DNA of 64,000 bases from Chloroflexota bacterium (GCA_028873965.1 JAPPMU010000024.1:82933-146932), one strand, 5' to 3'. Positions 43,842-52,690 are shown, counted from the stretch's first letter. Notes: generated by a model from the letters alone, not told the origin. A program made the numbers and translations.

Positions 43842-44278
43842 TCACTGGACGCCTATGATGAAGTCGGCGTCACGGACCGTGAATTCCAGCTTGCTGTACG
43901 TCGGGTCGTAGTCCATCTGCCAGCGCCGAATGACGTTCCGTCCCAGCAGCGACGGGATCCGGTCACTGACATCGCCAGGCTTGGCATATTCACGCTTATC
44001 CGATAGCCGTAGTGTTGGCGCGTTACGGAGTCGGTGAACGTCAGAACGGCAGGCTCCGGGAAATAAGTCGCGCTACCCCCAATCCCGCTGGACGTAACGC
44101 TGCCTTGCAGCAGGTCGAAGGGGAAACCTATCTCCAACCCGTCAGACGGATGCAGGTAGGTTGCGTCCGCCCCGGTGTCAACCAGAAAAGTAATCCGATC
44201 TGCTATGCCCATCCCAGGCAGAGCCAGGCGACAACGGACATAGGGACGCGCCAGGTCGTCCAATTCGCCAACGATCAT
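43842..44278 (-). pseudogene. Clan AA aspartic protease with a frameshift
   Basis: Start 44278 overlaps the stop of the upstream gene (ATGA). The first ~97 residues read normally (MIVGELDDLARPYVRC; TFLVDTGADATYLHP; SSGIGGSATYFPEP; HYGYRISVN). Near 43986-43988 the frame is lost: the same frame continues with unrelated sequence to a stop at 43853, while the neighbouring frame gives AKPGDVSDRIPSLLGRNVIRR then WQMDYDPTYSKLEFTVRDAD, the conserved family C-terminus, ending at TGA 43842-43844. One missing base would restore it. It may be a recent inactivation, a sequencing error or, less likely, recoding. Confidence 0.75.
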
Positions 44279-44589
44279 ACGACCATCGGCCCCCATTCCA
44301 CGTCCAGAAACCGGACAACTGCCGCACCTCGTGGGACTCCCTTTTCATTCAGACCCCGGAGAATTTCGTCCATGTCGTCGCCAATGACCAGCACGCCGCC
44401 CGGGGCCATGGCCGCGAATTTATCGGGATAAAGTTCTCGCAATGCCCCAGACTCACGCGCCATGCGGGATGACAGCTCTCTGTGCTCAGCCTCCTGTTTC
44501 AAGAAGGCTTCGTAGCCGCCGGCCTGCTCTATCATCGCCTCGACGTAAGCGCGGGCTTCCTCGTTGGTGGTAATGTTGGCTTTGAACAT
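44275..44589 (-). CDS. DUF5678-like small protein
   Basis: 104 residues. The C-terminal half GGVLVIGDDMDEILRGLNEKG followed by GAAVVRFLD resembles DUF5678 (a short strand-helix-strand unit often upstream of clan AA proteases). The N-terminal half is helical. It overlaps the downstream aspartic protease gene by four bases, the usual pairing of these families. Function unknown. Confidence 0.65.
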   Translation of the reverse strand: MFKANITTNEEARAYVEAMIEQAGGYEAFLKQEAEHRELSSRMARESGALRELYPDKFAAMAPGGVLVIGDDMDEILRGLNEKGVPRGAAVVRFLDVEWGPMVV

Positions 44590-44722
44590 GGTGCCGCTCC
44601 GTCATAGACTTGGGCCGGCGCCAGATCAGCAGGCTTCCGCACCCGGTACAGCGGCATTCTAGCATGGGCGATATTCCGGCCAGCGTGAGGGACGGCCGAC
44701 ATGCTCCCTACGCTCTGCATTC

Positions 44723-44968
44723 TCACTTCACAGCAGTGGACAAGCCGCCGCCGTTGCGCCGGGCCATGGTCAGACGCGCGCCGCCCAGTCCCAGAATCGC
44801 GCCAATAGACACTTTTACCATCCAGTCACCGATAATGATGAGGTTGTCGTGAGCTGCGTTGAACTGATCAGGCGGGAAAGACGCCACATAAAGCAGTATT
44901 CCGATCCCCATCAGCAATATCGTGAACAGTGCGGCCAACATCCACAATGAGTGGAGCGTACCCTTCAT
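44723..44968 (-). CDS. Small two-helix membrane protein
   Basis: 81 residues from ATG 44968 (MKGTLHSLWMLAALFTILLMG). Two hydrophobic helices (about 8-28 and 52-64) enclose a short polar loop. Its ATG overlaps the stop of the small gene 44965-45126, so the two are coupled. A long upstream extension of the frame is not credible, since it would run antisense through that gene's sequence. Function unknown. Confidence 0.65.
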   Translation of the reverse strand: MKGTLHSLWMLAALFTILLMGIGILLYVASFPPDQFNAAHDNLIIIGDWMVKVSIGAILGLGGARLTMARRNGGGLSTAVK

Positions 44969-45126
44969 GGCTCTACCTCTGGTTGCTGACCGGCATGGGG
45001 CGGCTGAGACTGCCTCGGCTCGCCCCTTTGGGCCCGGAACAAGTGATAAAAAATCGCCCCCATCGACACCAGGAAACCAACCAGCCCGATCACGATCAGT
45101 GTCATCCCCAGGATTTGCAGAAACAT
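44965..45126 (-). CDS. 53-residue single-pass membrane protein
   Basis: ATG at 45126 opens MFLQILGMTLIVIGLVGFLV, a single membrane helix, then SMGAIFYHLFRAQRGEPRQ and a Pro/Gln-rich cytoplasmic tail ending VEP. The stop at 44965-44967 overlaps the next start (ATGA). The overlap and clean membrane segment make it a likely real gene. Function unknown. Confidence 0.6.
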   Translation of the reverse strand: MFLQILGMTLIVIGLVGFLVSMGAIFYHLFRAQRGEPRQSQPPHAGQQPEVEP

Positions 45127-45267
45127 GATCGACCCCCCGCTCGCCGGCCGTGACCTCGTACAATTGGGATTGTAGCACGGACAGGATTCCGGTCAGTGCG
45201 ACGGGTGCTGATATACTCACTGCCCCAGCAAGGCGGCAGCGGCAATCGTGATAAGGAGCGGGCGAAC

Positions 45268-46722
45268 ATGGTTGCACTGGCGGAGAACCATAACCAACGT
45301 CCCGCTTGGTTTGTGGGCGCCGCTTACGGCGGCAACGTGTCCACAGGTGATCAAACCGATCGATTTGTGCGGCTTGGTATTTGGGAAAATGGCTATGCGG
45401 ATGATACGTTCTCGGAGCTCATTGACTCCATGCAGCCGGGCGACCGCATCGCGATTAAGTCTTTCTTCAACTCACCGAACCGACCTGACTTGCCTTTCGA
45501 TGATCGCGGTCACAATGTGACCGGAATGGAGATCAAAGCGGTGGGAGTGGTCGTTAGCCATTTGCCACGCGAGCGAGGTCGCCGACGCCTGAAGATCAAC
45601 TGGACTCGACTCGCCCCTCCAAGAACGTTTTACTTTTCGGCATACCAGCAAACGGTTCATGCCATATACCCGGGCGAATGGAAAAGGGATGCCTTGATTG
45701 CATTCGCATTTGGGAACGAACCGCAGGATATCTACCGATTTCGCAATGACCCTCAATACAGGGAACGATTCGGGGACCTCAATTCTACCCACCTGCCAGG
45801 CCCACCAAACCAGCCGATGCCGCCGGAACCCTCCGCTACCTACACCATCGACAGTATCCTAGCTGACGGTTGCTTCCTCGATGAGGACATATTGGAGGCC
45901 ATGCTCCACCGCCTCCAAAACAAGCAGAACCTCATCCTGCAAGGCCCGCCCGGCACCGGCAAGACCTGGCTGGCCAAAAAGCTGGCCTACGCGCTCATCG
46001 GACGCAAAGACGATAGCAAGGTCCGGCCCGTGCAGTTTCACCCCAACCTGTCCTATGAAGATTTCGTGCGCGGCTGGCGCCCGCAGGGCGACGGACGGCT
46101 TGAGTTGGTTGACGGGCCATTCCTCCAAGTCGTTGAGGATGCAGGGAACGATACAAACCATGATTACGTAATGGTCATTGAGGAAATCAACCGGGGCAAT
46201 CCGGCTTCGATTTTCGGCGAGATGCTCACCCTGCTGGAGGCGGACAAGCGCAATCCCAATGAGGCCCTCGCGTTAGCCTACCCTTGTAAACCTGAAGAGC
46301 GAGTGTACATCCCGCCCAACGTGTACGTTATCGGCACCATGAACCTGGCCGATCGTTCGCTGACAATGGTCGATCTGGCGCTCCGTCGCCGCTTTGCGTT
46401 CTTCGATCTGGAGCCGATGCTCAACGATACCTGGCGCGAATGGGTGAACGAGCAATGCGGTATCGACGACGGCTTACTCGCCGAAGTAGCGCAACGCATC
46501 AACGCGCTGAACGAGGAAATCGCTGCCGACCGCAACCTGGGCCGTCAGTTCCGCATCGGGCACAGTTTCGTGACACCTGCGCCCGGCAGCGACATAGGCG
46601 AACCCGAGGCTTGGTTCATTCAAGTGGTCGCTACCGAAATCGTACCGCTGCTGCATGAATATTGGTTCGACAACCCCGACAGAGTGTCCCAAGCCCGATC
46701 AAAGTTGCTCGGCACCGCATGA
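45268..46722 (+). CDS. mcrB: 5-methylcytosine-specific restriction GTPase McrB
   Basis: 484 residues from ATG 45268, with AAGGAG at 45252-45257. An N-terminal domain (about 1-190; WFVGAAYGGNVSTGDQTDRF, DSMQPGDRIAIKSFF) resembles EVE/PUA-like modified-base readers. The AAA+ GTPase follows: Walker A GPPGTGKTW at 226-234, Walker B YVMVIEEINRGNP at 300-312, and the McrB signature GTMNLADRS at 356-364. It assembles into a GTP-driven translocating ring that works with McrC. The reader domain sets which modified DNA is cut. Confidence 0.93.
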   Translation: MVALAENHNQRPAWFVGAAYGGNVSTGDQTDRFVRLGIWENGYADDTFSELIDSMQPGDRIAIKSFFNSPNRPDLPFDDRGHNVTGMEIKAVGVVVSHLPRERGRRRLKINWTRLAPPRTFYFSAYQQTVHAIYPGEWKRDALIAFAFGNEPQDIYRFRNDPQYRERFGDLNSTHLPGPPNQPMPPEPSATYTIDSILADGCFLDEDILEAMLHRLQNKQNLILQGPPGTGKTWLAKKLAYALIGRKDDSKVRPVQFHPNLSYEDFVRGWRPQGDGRLELVDGPFLQVVEDAGNDTNHDYVMVIEEINRGNPASIFGEMLTLLEADKRNPNEALALAYPCKPEERVYIPPNVYVIGTMNLADRSLTMVDLALRRRFAFFDLEPMLNDTWREWVNEQCGIDDGLLAEVAQRINALNEEIAADRNLGRQFRIGHSFVTPAPGSDIGEPEAWFIQVVATEIVPLLHEYWFDNPDRVSQARSKLLGTA

Positions 46723-47849
46723 CCACAGCGACAGAATCCATCGCTGCCGGTTTCATCGGTCGCATACCGGTACGCAACATCTGGCTGCTCCTCCTCTACG
46801 CCTCGCAGCTGTACCGCGAACTGCCGGAAACACAGCGCGTCGAGCTGGAGGAAGCGCCGGACGACATACCGGAATTGGTGGCTGAGCTGCTCGCCAACGC
46901 GGTGGATCGCCGCATTCGGCGCAACCTCACCGTGGGCTACCGCCGTCGATCCGACGTACTCAACCGAGTGCGTGGGCGGATCGACCTGCTGCGAACCGAA
47001 CGGGGGCAATTGCTGCAACGCGGTCAGGTAGCGTGCCGCTTTGATGAACTCACCATAGACACGCCCCGCAACCATTGCGTCAAAGAGGCGCTACTGCTCT
47101 TGGCCAAGATCGTCAAGCGGGAGCCGCTGGAGCGACGGTGCCGCGAGCTGGCCGCCAGGCTTGGGTCGGCAGGGGTCCGCAACGAGCCGGATGCCCATCG
47201 GGTGAGCGGCCATATCCTGCGCAGCGGCGCCGGCTGGACGGATGCGGAGGAGCGGCAAATGCTGGCAGCGGCGCGGCTGGCATTTGATCTGGCCATCCCC
47301 ACCGAGCAGTCGGGCAACGCGCTGCTGGCCATGGCTGACCGCGACGCCAACCCGGGCTGGAAGCTATACGAACATGCGGTGGCTGGGTTCTACGAAGCGG
47401 TTTTGCGAGATCGTGGTTGGGATGTATATCACGGGCGCCACATGAGTTGGCACCTGGAACAGAGCGAACCAAGTGTGCGCGATCTGATGCCTCAGATGAT
47501 CACGGACATCACGTTGGAGAGACGTCCAGCCGGGAATGCGGCAAACGGCCGCCGCATCGTCATTGACACCAAGTTCATGTCACCAGTGACCTCTGGGCAG
47601 CAAGGTAAGCAGACATTCAGGTCTGGCAACATCTATCAGATGTACGCCTACCTGCGGTCGCAGGAAGACGCCGGCGACCTGCTGTGGCGCACCGCGACCG
47701 GCGTACTCCTATACCCTTCCCTCGGCGTGGATTACGACGAGGCCGCGACGATCCAGGGCCACCGGGTCAGGTTCGCGACCGTTGACTTAGCCGTCGATGC
47801 ACCGACCATCCGCCGGCAACTGCTGCGGATAGCCGACGAGGAACCGTAA
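46719..47849 (+). CDS. mcrC: Restriction subunit McrC
   Basis: 376 residues from ATG 46719, overlapping the mcrB stop (ATGA). The N-terminal IPVRNIWLLLLYASQLYREL and VLNRVRGRIDLLRTERGQ are typical of McrC; the PD-(D/E)xK site is ITDITLERRP (Asp263) with VIDTKFM (Asp283, Lys285). The normal pattern has Asp...Asp-x-Lys. McrC stimulates McrB GTP hydrolysis and cuts the DNA. No methylase or specificity gene is adjacent, as expected for a type IV system. Confidence 0.93.
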   Translation: MTTATESIAAGFIGRIPVRNIWLLLLYASQLYRELPETQRVELEEAPDDIPELVAELLANAVDRRIRRNLTVGYRRRSDVLNRVRGRIDLLRTERGQLLQRGQVACRFDELTIDTPRNHCVKEALLLLAKIVKREPLERRCRELAARLGSAGVRNEPDAHRVSGHILRSGAGWTDAEERQMLAAARLAFDLAIPTEQSGNALLAMADRDANPGWKLYEHAVAGFYEAVLRDRGWDVYHGRHMSWHLEQSEPSVRDLMPQMITDITLERRPAGNAANGRRIVIDTKFMSPVTSGQQGKQTFRSGNIYQMYAYLRSQEDAGDLLWRTATGVLLYPSLGVDYDEAATIQGHRVRFATVDLAVDAPTIRRQLLRIADEEP

Positions 47850-47858
47850 AGGATCTCG

Positions 47859-48635
47859 CTAGCTGATCCGCGGTCGGTTGTCGCCCCCGTCGCCGTCAGC
47901 GGGAGCGTCGTCGCGGAGACTGCGACGGCGGGAGCGCGGGCTGCGCTCGGGCGGCGGCTCGGGTTCGGCTGGTGCGGATGGTTCAGCCTCGGCCTCGGCG
48001 CTCCCGGCTGCTGCCGGTTCGGGACTGACGTCATTGGCGGGCTGAGACCCGTCGGTAGACGTGGATTCCACCACGTCCGGCGCGGCTTCGCTCGGTTCAG
48101 TTTCTTCCGGCGGCGGGGCGTACTGCGGGTAGGCGCGGCGGAAGTCAGCCAAGGCCCCATCCAGGTAGCGGTGCATCTCTTCGGGCTCGCGGACCTGGAG
48201 GGGAATGCGACGTCGGTTCATGGTGTACACGCGCAGCGGGTCCCCCATAAAGCCGCGGTCGCTCACCACCTCGCGGATGTCGCTGAAGTGGATAGTACGT
48301 CGTCTCGGCGTGCCAAACATGATGATCAGCGCGTCGGAATAAACCCGGTACTGGCGCGGCGACGTGAGCCAGGAATAGGCTCCCACGCCCAGGCCGACCA
48401 CTATCAGCAACCAGGCCCCGCTTCCGCCGCTGCGACTGGGCGCGGGTGTTTCAGCCTCGCCTCCGGCATCCTGGGTCTGAGCGGCTGGTTCGGCAGGAAC
48501 GTCATCCCCCCGGCGAGCGTCGGTAAACAGCTGGTAGAGACCAAAGAGGATGACGGCGGCGGCGAGAATCAGGGTCAGGTTGAATCTCACCCGACTGGGC
48601 GCCCAGTAAATCAGTGTGGTTTCGGGCTGCTGCAT
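47859..48635 (-). CDS. Membrane protein with bacterial PH-like domain
   Basis: 258 residues. TM1 near 17-37 (FNLTLILAAAVILFGLYQLF), an Ala/Pro-rich loop, TM2 near 73-89 (WLLIVVGLGVGAYSWL), then a short bPH-like beta domain (YRVYSDALIIMFGTPRRRTIHF; RRRIPLQVREPEEMHRYLDGAL). The last 90 residues are Pro/Glu/Ala-rich, ending in an Arg/Asp-rich tail. It ends nine bases from mcrC, tail to tail. Function unknown. Confidence 0.7.
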   Translation of the reverse strand: MQQPETTLIYWAPSRVRFNLTLILAAAVILFGLYQLFTDARRGDDVPAEPAAQTQDAGGEAETPAPSRSGGSGAWLLIVVGLGVGAYSWLTSPRQYRVYSDALIIMFGTPRRRTIHFSDIREVVSDRGFMGDPLRVYTMNRRRIPLQVREPEEMHRYLDGALADFRRAYPQYAPPPEETEPSEAAPDVVESTSTDGSQPANDVSPEPAAAGSAEAEAEPSAPAEPEPPPERSPRSRRRSLRDDAPADGDGGDNRPRIS

Positions 48636-48823
48636 ACTGTATTCGCACCTGCCTGCCGTGTTCGTTTATCGTGGCGCACGGGGCATCCGGCCGGCCGCGC
48701 GACGGCGGATATCTTACCACATGGCAGTGCGGCATTTGGCGGCGCAATACGCGCTCAGGGACGGCCGGGAGCCCGATGGTAAAATGACCGTAACGATGCT
48801 GCTTTACAGGAGGAGTACCAGCA

Positions 48824-49159
48824 ATGCTGAATTTAAGTGCTGACGAACAGGCTTGGGTGGATGAGTTTCGCCGGCAGATGGGGGAGCAGTTTCCCGGTCT
48901 GCTGGAGGACATCATCATATTTGGTCCGTATTCTCGCGGCATTTCCGACCCGGAAGTGGATATGTTCACGCTGGTGCTCATTAAGGAAGGCGACAGGAAA
49001 AAGAAGCAAGCGGTTGCCGATCTGGGCTACTACGTCGATTTGGACACTACGTTGGTGTCTCCAACGCTGATGGTCCGCACGATGGCGGAGTGGGAGGAAT
49101 CCAAGCGCAAGCAGGGCGGGATTTACCAATGGGCGCACGACGGGGTCAGCGCGCTATGA
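48824..49159 (+). CDS. MNT-type nucleotidyltransferase, atypical active site
   Basis: 111 residues, preceded by AGGAGG. The nucleotidyltransferase motif reads IIIFGPYSRGISDPEVDMFTL: the GSxxRG loop is kept as GPYSRG, but the usual SDxD is PEVD, so one metal ligand is Glu. Its stop overlaps the start of the HEPN gene (ATGA). MNT antitoxins AMPylate or otherwise block the paired HEPN RNase; whether this one is active is uncertain. Confidence 0.8.
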   Translation: MLNLSADEQAWVDEFRRQMGEQFPGLLEDIIIFGPYSRGISDPEVDMFTLVLIKEGDRKKKQAVADLGYYVDLDTTLVSPTLMVRTMAEWEESKRKQGGIYQWAHDGVSAL

Positions 49160-49572
49160 GTGAATCTCTCGCCATTGCGGAATGGCAGCGTGCAGAAGAC
49201 TGTCGCCAAGTAGCTCGCTTATGTCTCCAGCACGGATTCTACGCCGACGCGATTGCCCGGTCTTACTACGCAGCGCTACACGCCGCCAAAGCGGCGCTGG
49301 CCTTGCATGATGTTGCACCCCGCCGCCACCGCGCCTTGAGCAACTTGTTCGGTCAACATATCGTAATGACGGGTCTGATAGAGAGGCATTGGGGTTCTGT
49401 CATCGGCGAGCTAGCCGATCTGCGCCTGGACGCCGATTACAGCGTTACGGTAATTTTCAACGAAGCCGACGCCGCTGACGCTTGCCAACAGGCCGACGCT
49501 TTCGCCGAGCGCATTCATATCCTGCTCACCGGCATCGTCGCCCCCGAACGATTGCAGCCGCCGACTAACTGA
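49156..49572 (+). CDS. HEPN domain toxin-like protein
   Basis: 138 residues from ATG 49156. The HEPN signature IARSYYAALHAAKAAL keeps Arg and His of R-X6-H, the RNase active-site motif, and AEDCRQVARLCLQHGFYAD precedes it as in the family. ADYSVTVIFNEADAADACQQADAFAERI forms the last helix. With the overlapping MNT gene it forms a probable type VII toxin-antitoxin pair. Confidence 0.87.
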   Translation: MSESLAIAEWQRAEDCRQVARLCLQHGFYADAIARSYYAALHAAKAALALHDVAPRRHRALSNLFGQHIVMTGLIERHWGSVIGELADLRLDADYSVTVIFNEADAADACQQADAFAERIHILLTGIVAPERLQPPTN

Positions 49573-49674
49573 TGCGGCGGTCGCCCGCTTGCTTGACCCG
49601 GCCGGGCGATGCTGCCAGAATTGACGGCGAATGTTACGACAACCGCACGCATCGAAACACAGGAGGCGACGGCC

Positions 49675-50460
49675 ATGCTGATTTGCAGGTTTCGCACGGG
49701 AGATCGGGTAGCCCACGGCATCGTTGACGGCGACACCGTCGTGGAAGTCCAGGGAGGCCTGTTCGACGGTCTCAAGGAGTCGGGCAGCAAGTACGCGCTT
49801 AGCTCGGTCAAGCTGCTCCCACCGGTGATCCCGCCCACCTTCTACGCCGCCGGCATCAACTTCCCCGAGCACGTGACCTGGGCGGCCCACATGCGCGGCG
49901 AGGAACCCAACTTGCCCAAGAAGGCCGACGTAGGTTACCGCGCGGTCAATGCTCTCACCGGCCAGGGCGATCCCATCATGGTGCCCGCGGACGCCACCGA
50001 GGAGTTGCAGTACGAGGGTGAGGTGGTGGTGGTGATCGGCAAGGAGTGCCGCAACGTCAGCCAGGACGAGGCCCTGGACTACGTACTGGGCTACACCATT
50101 GGCAACGACGTCAGCGAGCGCTACTGGCAGCGCAACGACCGCACCATGTGGCGCGCCAAAAACACCGACACCTTCAAGCCCATGGGGCCTTGGATCGCCA
50201 CCGGCCTCGACCCCGACGAGCTCCACGTCACCATCCAGGTCAACGAGCGCGTGGTCGGCGAGTACGACCTCAATACCGCGATCTTCGGGGTGCGCGAGTA
50301 CATCAGCGACATGAGCAAATACCTCACCCTGGTTCCCGGCGACGTGCTCTGGATGGGTACCGACGGCGCCACCGAGAACATGAAGGACGGCGATATCTGC
50401 GACATCACCGTCAACGGCATCGGCACGCTGAGCAACCCGGTGGTCTGGGGCAAGGCCTGA
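49675..50460 (+). CDS. Fumarylacetoacetate hydrolase family protein
   Basis: 261 residues from ATG 49675 with AGGAGG at 49661-49666. FAH-type core: PPTFYAAGINFPEHVTWAA, then ELQYEGEVVVVIGKECRNVSQ (metal-binding Glu residues), TIGNDVSERYWQR and KYLTLVPGDVLWMGT. These enzymes cleave or hydrate beta-diketones and enol-pyruvates in aromatic catabolism. The substrate is unknown; no aromatic-degradation operon is adjacent. Confidence 0.92.
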   Translation: MLICRFRTGDRVAHGIVDGDTVVEVQGGLFDGLKESGSKYALSSVKLLPPVIPPTFYAAGINFPEHVTWAAHMRGEEPNLPKKADVGYRAVNALTGQGDPIMVPADATEELQYEGEVVVVIGKECRNVSQDEALDYVLGYTIGNDVSERYWQRNDRTMWRAKNTDTFKPMGPWIATGLDPDELHVTIQVNERVVGEYDLNTAIFGVREYISDMSKYLTLVPGDVLWMGTDGATENMKDGDICDITVNGIGTLSNPVVWGKA

Positions 50461-50534
50461 TTGTTGGTTTCAACGTCCAGTACGGGGGCGGCAGAGTGTC
50501 CGCCCTCCATTTTCCGCGTAGTCGCCGGTAGATC

Positions 50535-51362
50535 ATGACCACCTCCGGCGACTCTTTGGTATGCTCCCGGTGTGGCGCACGCCACGCTGCCGAGCATCGT
50601 TTCTGCGGCTCCTGCGGAGCCGAACTCCATCCCGCCAGCGAAGCGCCGGCATCGGCCGTCGAGATCGACCGGCTGGCCGGCGCCAGGTATTCGCCCGATA
50701 GCGGCACGGCGCCCGACCGCGCCCCGATGGCGGCGGACCCCGCCTACTCCGCGCCGCGGGACGACGCCTTTCCCTACTACATTCCGCCCGGGCGCATCGT
50801 CGCGCTGACGGTGCTCAGCTCGGGCCTCTACATCTTCTATTGGATGTATGCCACGTGGCGGCAGTACCGGGAACACACCGGCGAAATCGCCTTCCCGGTG
50901 ATGCACGCGCTTTCTCTCCTGGTGCCGATTTACCAGTTCTTCCGGCTCCACGCCCACATGCGGGTGTACCAGGAGCTCATGGAGCAGCGGGGCGTCCCCA
51001 CGACGCTCAGCCCGGCTCGCATTGTGCTGATTTACTTCGGGGTCGTCCTGCTGGGATTGGTGTCCTTCATCCTGCCGGCCGAGGAGCCCCTCACAATGTC
51101 CCAGCAGGCGGCATACGTCGCCATCAACGTCGGCCAGGTCACGCTGCTGTCCTGGATACTCTGGCACGCGCAAACCAACATCAACCGGTTCTGGCAGCAT
51201 CGGCTGGGCATCCGGCTGGGATGGATGCCCCTGGGCATGGCCGAAATTGTGGTGGTTGCCGTGGGCCTGGTGCTAGGATGGGGGATGCTCGCGATAATCC
51301 TGATCGACCCGTCATTGTTAAACGTAGGCGTTGAGGTGCCGGCCGGAGCGGGCGACGGGTAG
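50535..51362 (+). CDS. Zinc-ribbon membrane protein (DUF4234-like)
   Basis: 275 residues. An N-terminal zinc ribbon has Cys10, Cys13, Cys24 and Cys27 (LVCSRCGA, RFCGSCGAE). A disordered linker leads to a membrane domain with IVALTVLSSGLYIFYWMY, then helices at IAFPVMHALSLLVPIYQFF, IVLIYFGVVLLGLVSFIL, and near the C-terminus VVVAVGLVLGWGMLAIIL. The GLYIFYWMY segment is typical of DUF4234. Function unknown; zinc-ribbon fusions are common in this group. Confidence 0.75.
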   Translation: MTTSGDSLVCSRCGARHAAEHRFCGSCGAELHPASEAPASAVEIDRLAGARYSPDSGTAPDRAPMAADPAYSAPRDDAFPYYIPPGRIVALTVLSSGLYIFYWMYATWRQYREHTGEIAFPVMHALSLLVPIYQFFRLHAHMRVYQELMEQRGVPTTLSPARIVLIYFGVVLLGLVSFILPAEEPLTMSQQAAYVAINVGQVTLLSWILWHAQTNINRFWQHRLGIRLGWMPLGMAEIVVVAVGLVLGWGMLAIILIDPSLLNVGVEVPAGAGDG

Positions 51363-51376
51363 CAGGGCAGCCTACG

Positions 51377-51991
51377 CTACGGTTCATTGGCTGAGCCGTT
51401 GCCGTGGTTCCGAGCCGCCAGCTCTGCGATTCTCTCAGTCAGATCGGCAATGGTTGTCAGCAAAACCTGCTGGTTGGCGTCGGAGACGCGGCGTTGTTCG
51501 GCCACCTGCTCGTCGGCGCGCCGGCGCTGTTCGGCCACCTGCTCGTCGGCGCGCCGGCGCTGTTCGGCCGCCTGCTCGTCGGCGCGTCGGCGTTCTTCGG
51601 CCAGCTGTTCCTGCCATTGCTGGCGTTCCGCGCGCCATTCTTCCAGCAACTCGTCTTTGCTTTGGCGTTCTTCGGCCAGCCGGTTCTCGGCGGCAATGCG
51701 CGCCTCCCGTTCTTTGACAAACATATAGATGTTCAAGCCTCCGACCAGTGTGGCAACAATAGCACCCAAGGTGATGCAGCGGCCCAGAATTTCGGCGTCA
51801 ATGTATCTGGCTATGGCGCTGGGGTTGCACTGGTAGTCAAGGGCGTTAGCCGGGGTACAGGATATTTTGGTGTAGTACCAGACTACCCAGACTGCCGCCG
51901 CCGTGGCAAGCCCCATAAGGGCTGGCAACCACCAGAGTTCCAAGGTGCCCAAAATGGTGGTTCGCAAGTGTTGGTAAAGGCGCCGTAACAT
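51377..51991 (-). CDS. Membrane protein with 11-residue coiled-coil repeat
   Basis: 204 residues. Two membrane helices (about 20-40 LWWLPALMGLATAAAVWVVWYY; about 73-93) are followed by a long coiled coil. Within it QRRRADEQVAE repeats in tandem with small variation (RADEQAAEQ, RADEQVAEQ), an 11-residue period and a 33-bp DNA repeat at about 51499-51590. It ends in IADLTERIAELAARN. The plan matches 11348-11875. Function unknown. Confidence 0.65.
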   Translation of the reverse strand: MLRRLYQHLRTTILGTLELWWLPALMGLATAAAVWVVWYYTKISCTPANALDYQCNPSAIARYIDAEILGRCITLGAIVATLVGGLNIYMFVKEREARIAAENRLAEERQSKDELLEEWRAERQQWQEQLAEERRRADEQAAEQRRRADEQVAEQRRRADEQVAEQRRVSDANQQVLLTTIADLTERIAELAARNHGNGSANEP

Positions 51992-52025
51992 TGCGGCAGG
52001 TCTCCGGGGGGTCGAATGTGCAGTG

Positions 52026-52649
52026 CTACCTCCCCCCCAACGCGACCTGCACCATCCGTTTCTCCAGTGCCAGCGCCATCTCGGTAGCCAGGGCCGTCCG
52101 GTCGTGCTCGCCGATGGAACCCACGAAGGCCACGCCCAGCAGGCGGCCCACCCGGAAGTCGATCACCGTGGAAGACAGCAGGCCCGCCGGACCGCCCTGC
52201 AGCACGTACAGCCCCACCGACTCGTCGTGGAACCCGCCGGTTTCAACCTTCTGCACCGACACGATCTGCTGACCCGAGCCAACGCTCTCGCCCACGTTCT
52301 CCTCAAAGTCCTTGACGAAGATCTCGGACATCCAACCCGACACCTGGTCCGGGTTCTCGAACAGGTGGACCACCGTGGCTCCCACGAAATCCACGCCGTT
52401 GGCCGGGGTCACGTCAGAGGTGGGAACGAACTCACGCATGAACCCACCGATGCGCCCGGCGCTGCGAAAACGGTCGGCCGTGCTGCCCTTGAAGCCGTTC
52501 TCGGCCATCTCCTGATTGTCCAGCGGGCCGCTCCGGGCCAGTTGGTATCCCAGCAGAGATTCGGGCAAATCCGCGGCTTCGAGGGTCATGTATTCCAGGT
52601 CGGCCTCGCCGACGCGGAAGGTGGCGTTCCACAGCGGGTTGGTTGACAC
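52026..52649 (-). CDS. Hypothetical protein
   Basis: 207 residues (MSTNPLWNATFRVGEADLEYM). No signal peptide or membrane helix is obvious. Features are a helical start, SEIFVKDFEENVGESVGSGQQ, and a beta-rich end: VGLYVLQGGPAGLLSSTVIDFRVG, LLGVAFVGSIGEHDRTALATEMALALEKRM. The pattern is reminiscent of PsbP- or lipoprotein-like folds, but I recognise no family. The same-strand BNR gene lies upstream beyond a palindromic repeat. Confidence 0.55.
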   Translation of the reverse strand: MSTNPLWNATFRVGEADLEYMTLEAADLPESLLGYQLARSGPLDNQEMAENGFKGSTADRFRSAGRIGGFMREFVPTSDVTPANGVDFVGATVVHLFENPDQVSGWMSEIFVKDFEENVGESVGSGQQIVSVQKVETGGFHDESVGLYVLQGGPAGLLSSTVIDFRVGRLLGVAFVGSIGEHDRTALATEMALALEKRMVQVALGGR

Positions 52650-52690
52650 GGTTGGGTCCCTCCGGTGGTCTGTCTGGTGCCGTGCATCAC

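Noticed and set aside
51499-51590. 33-bp repeat considered as a regulatory or CRISPR-like array
   Set aside because: It codes for the in-frame QRRRADEQVAE coiled-coil repeat.
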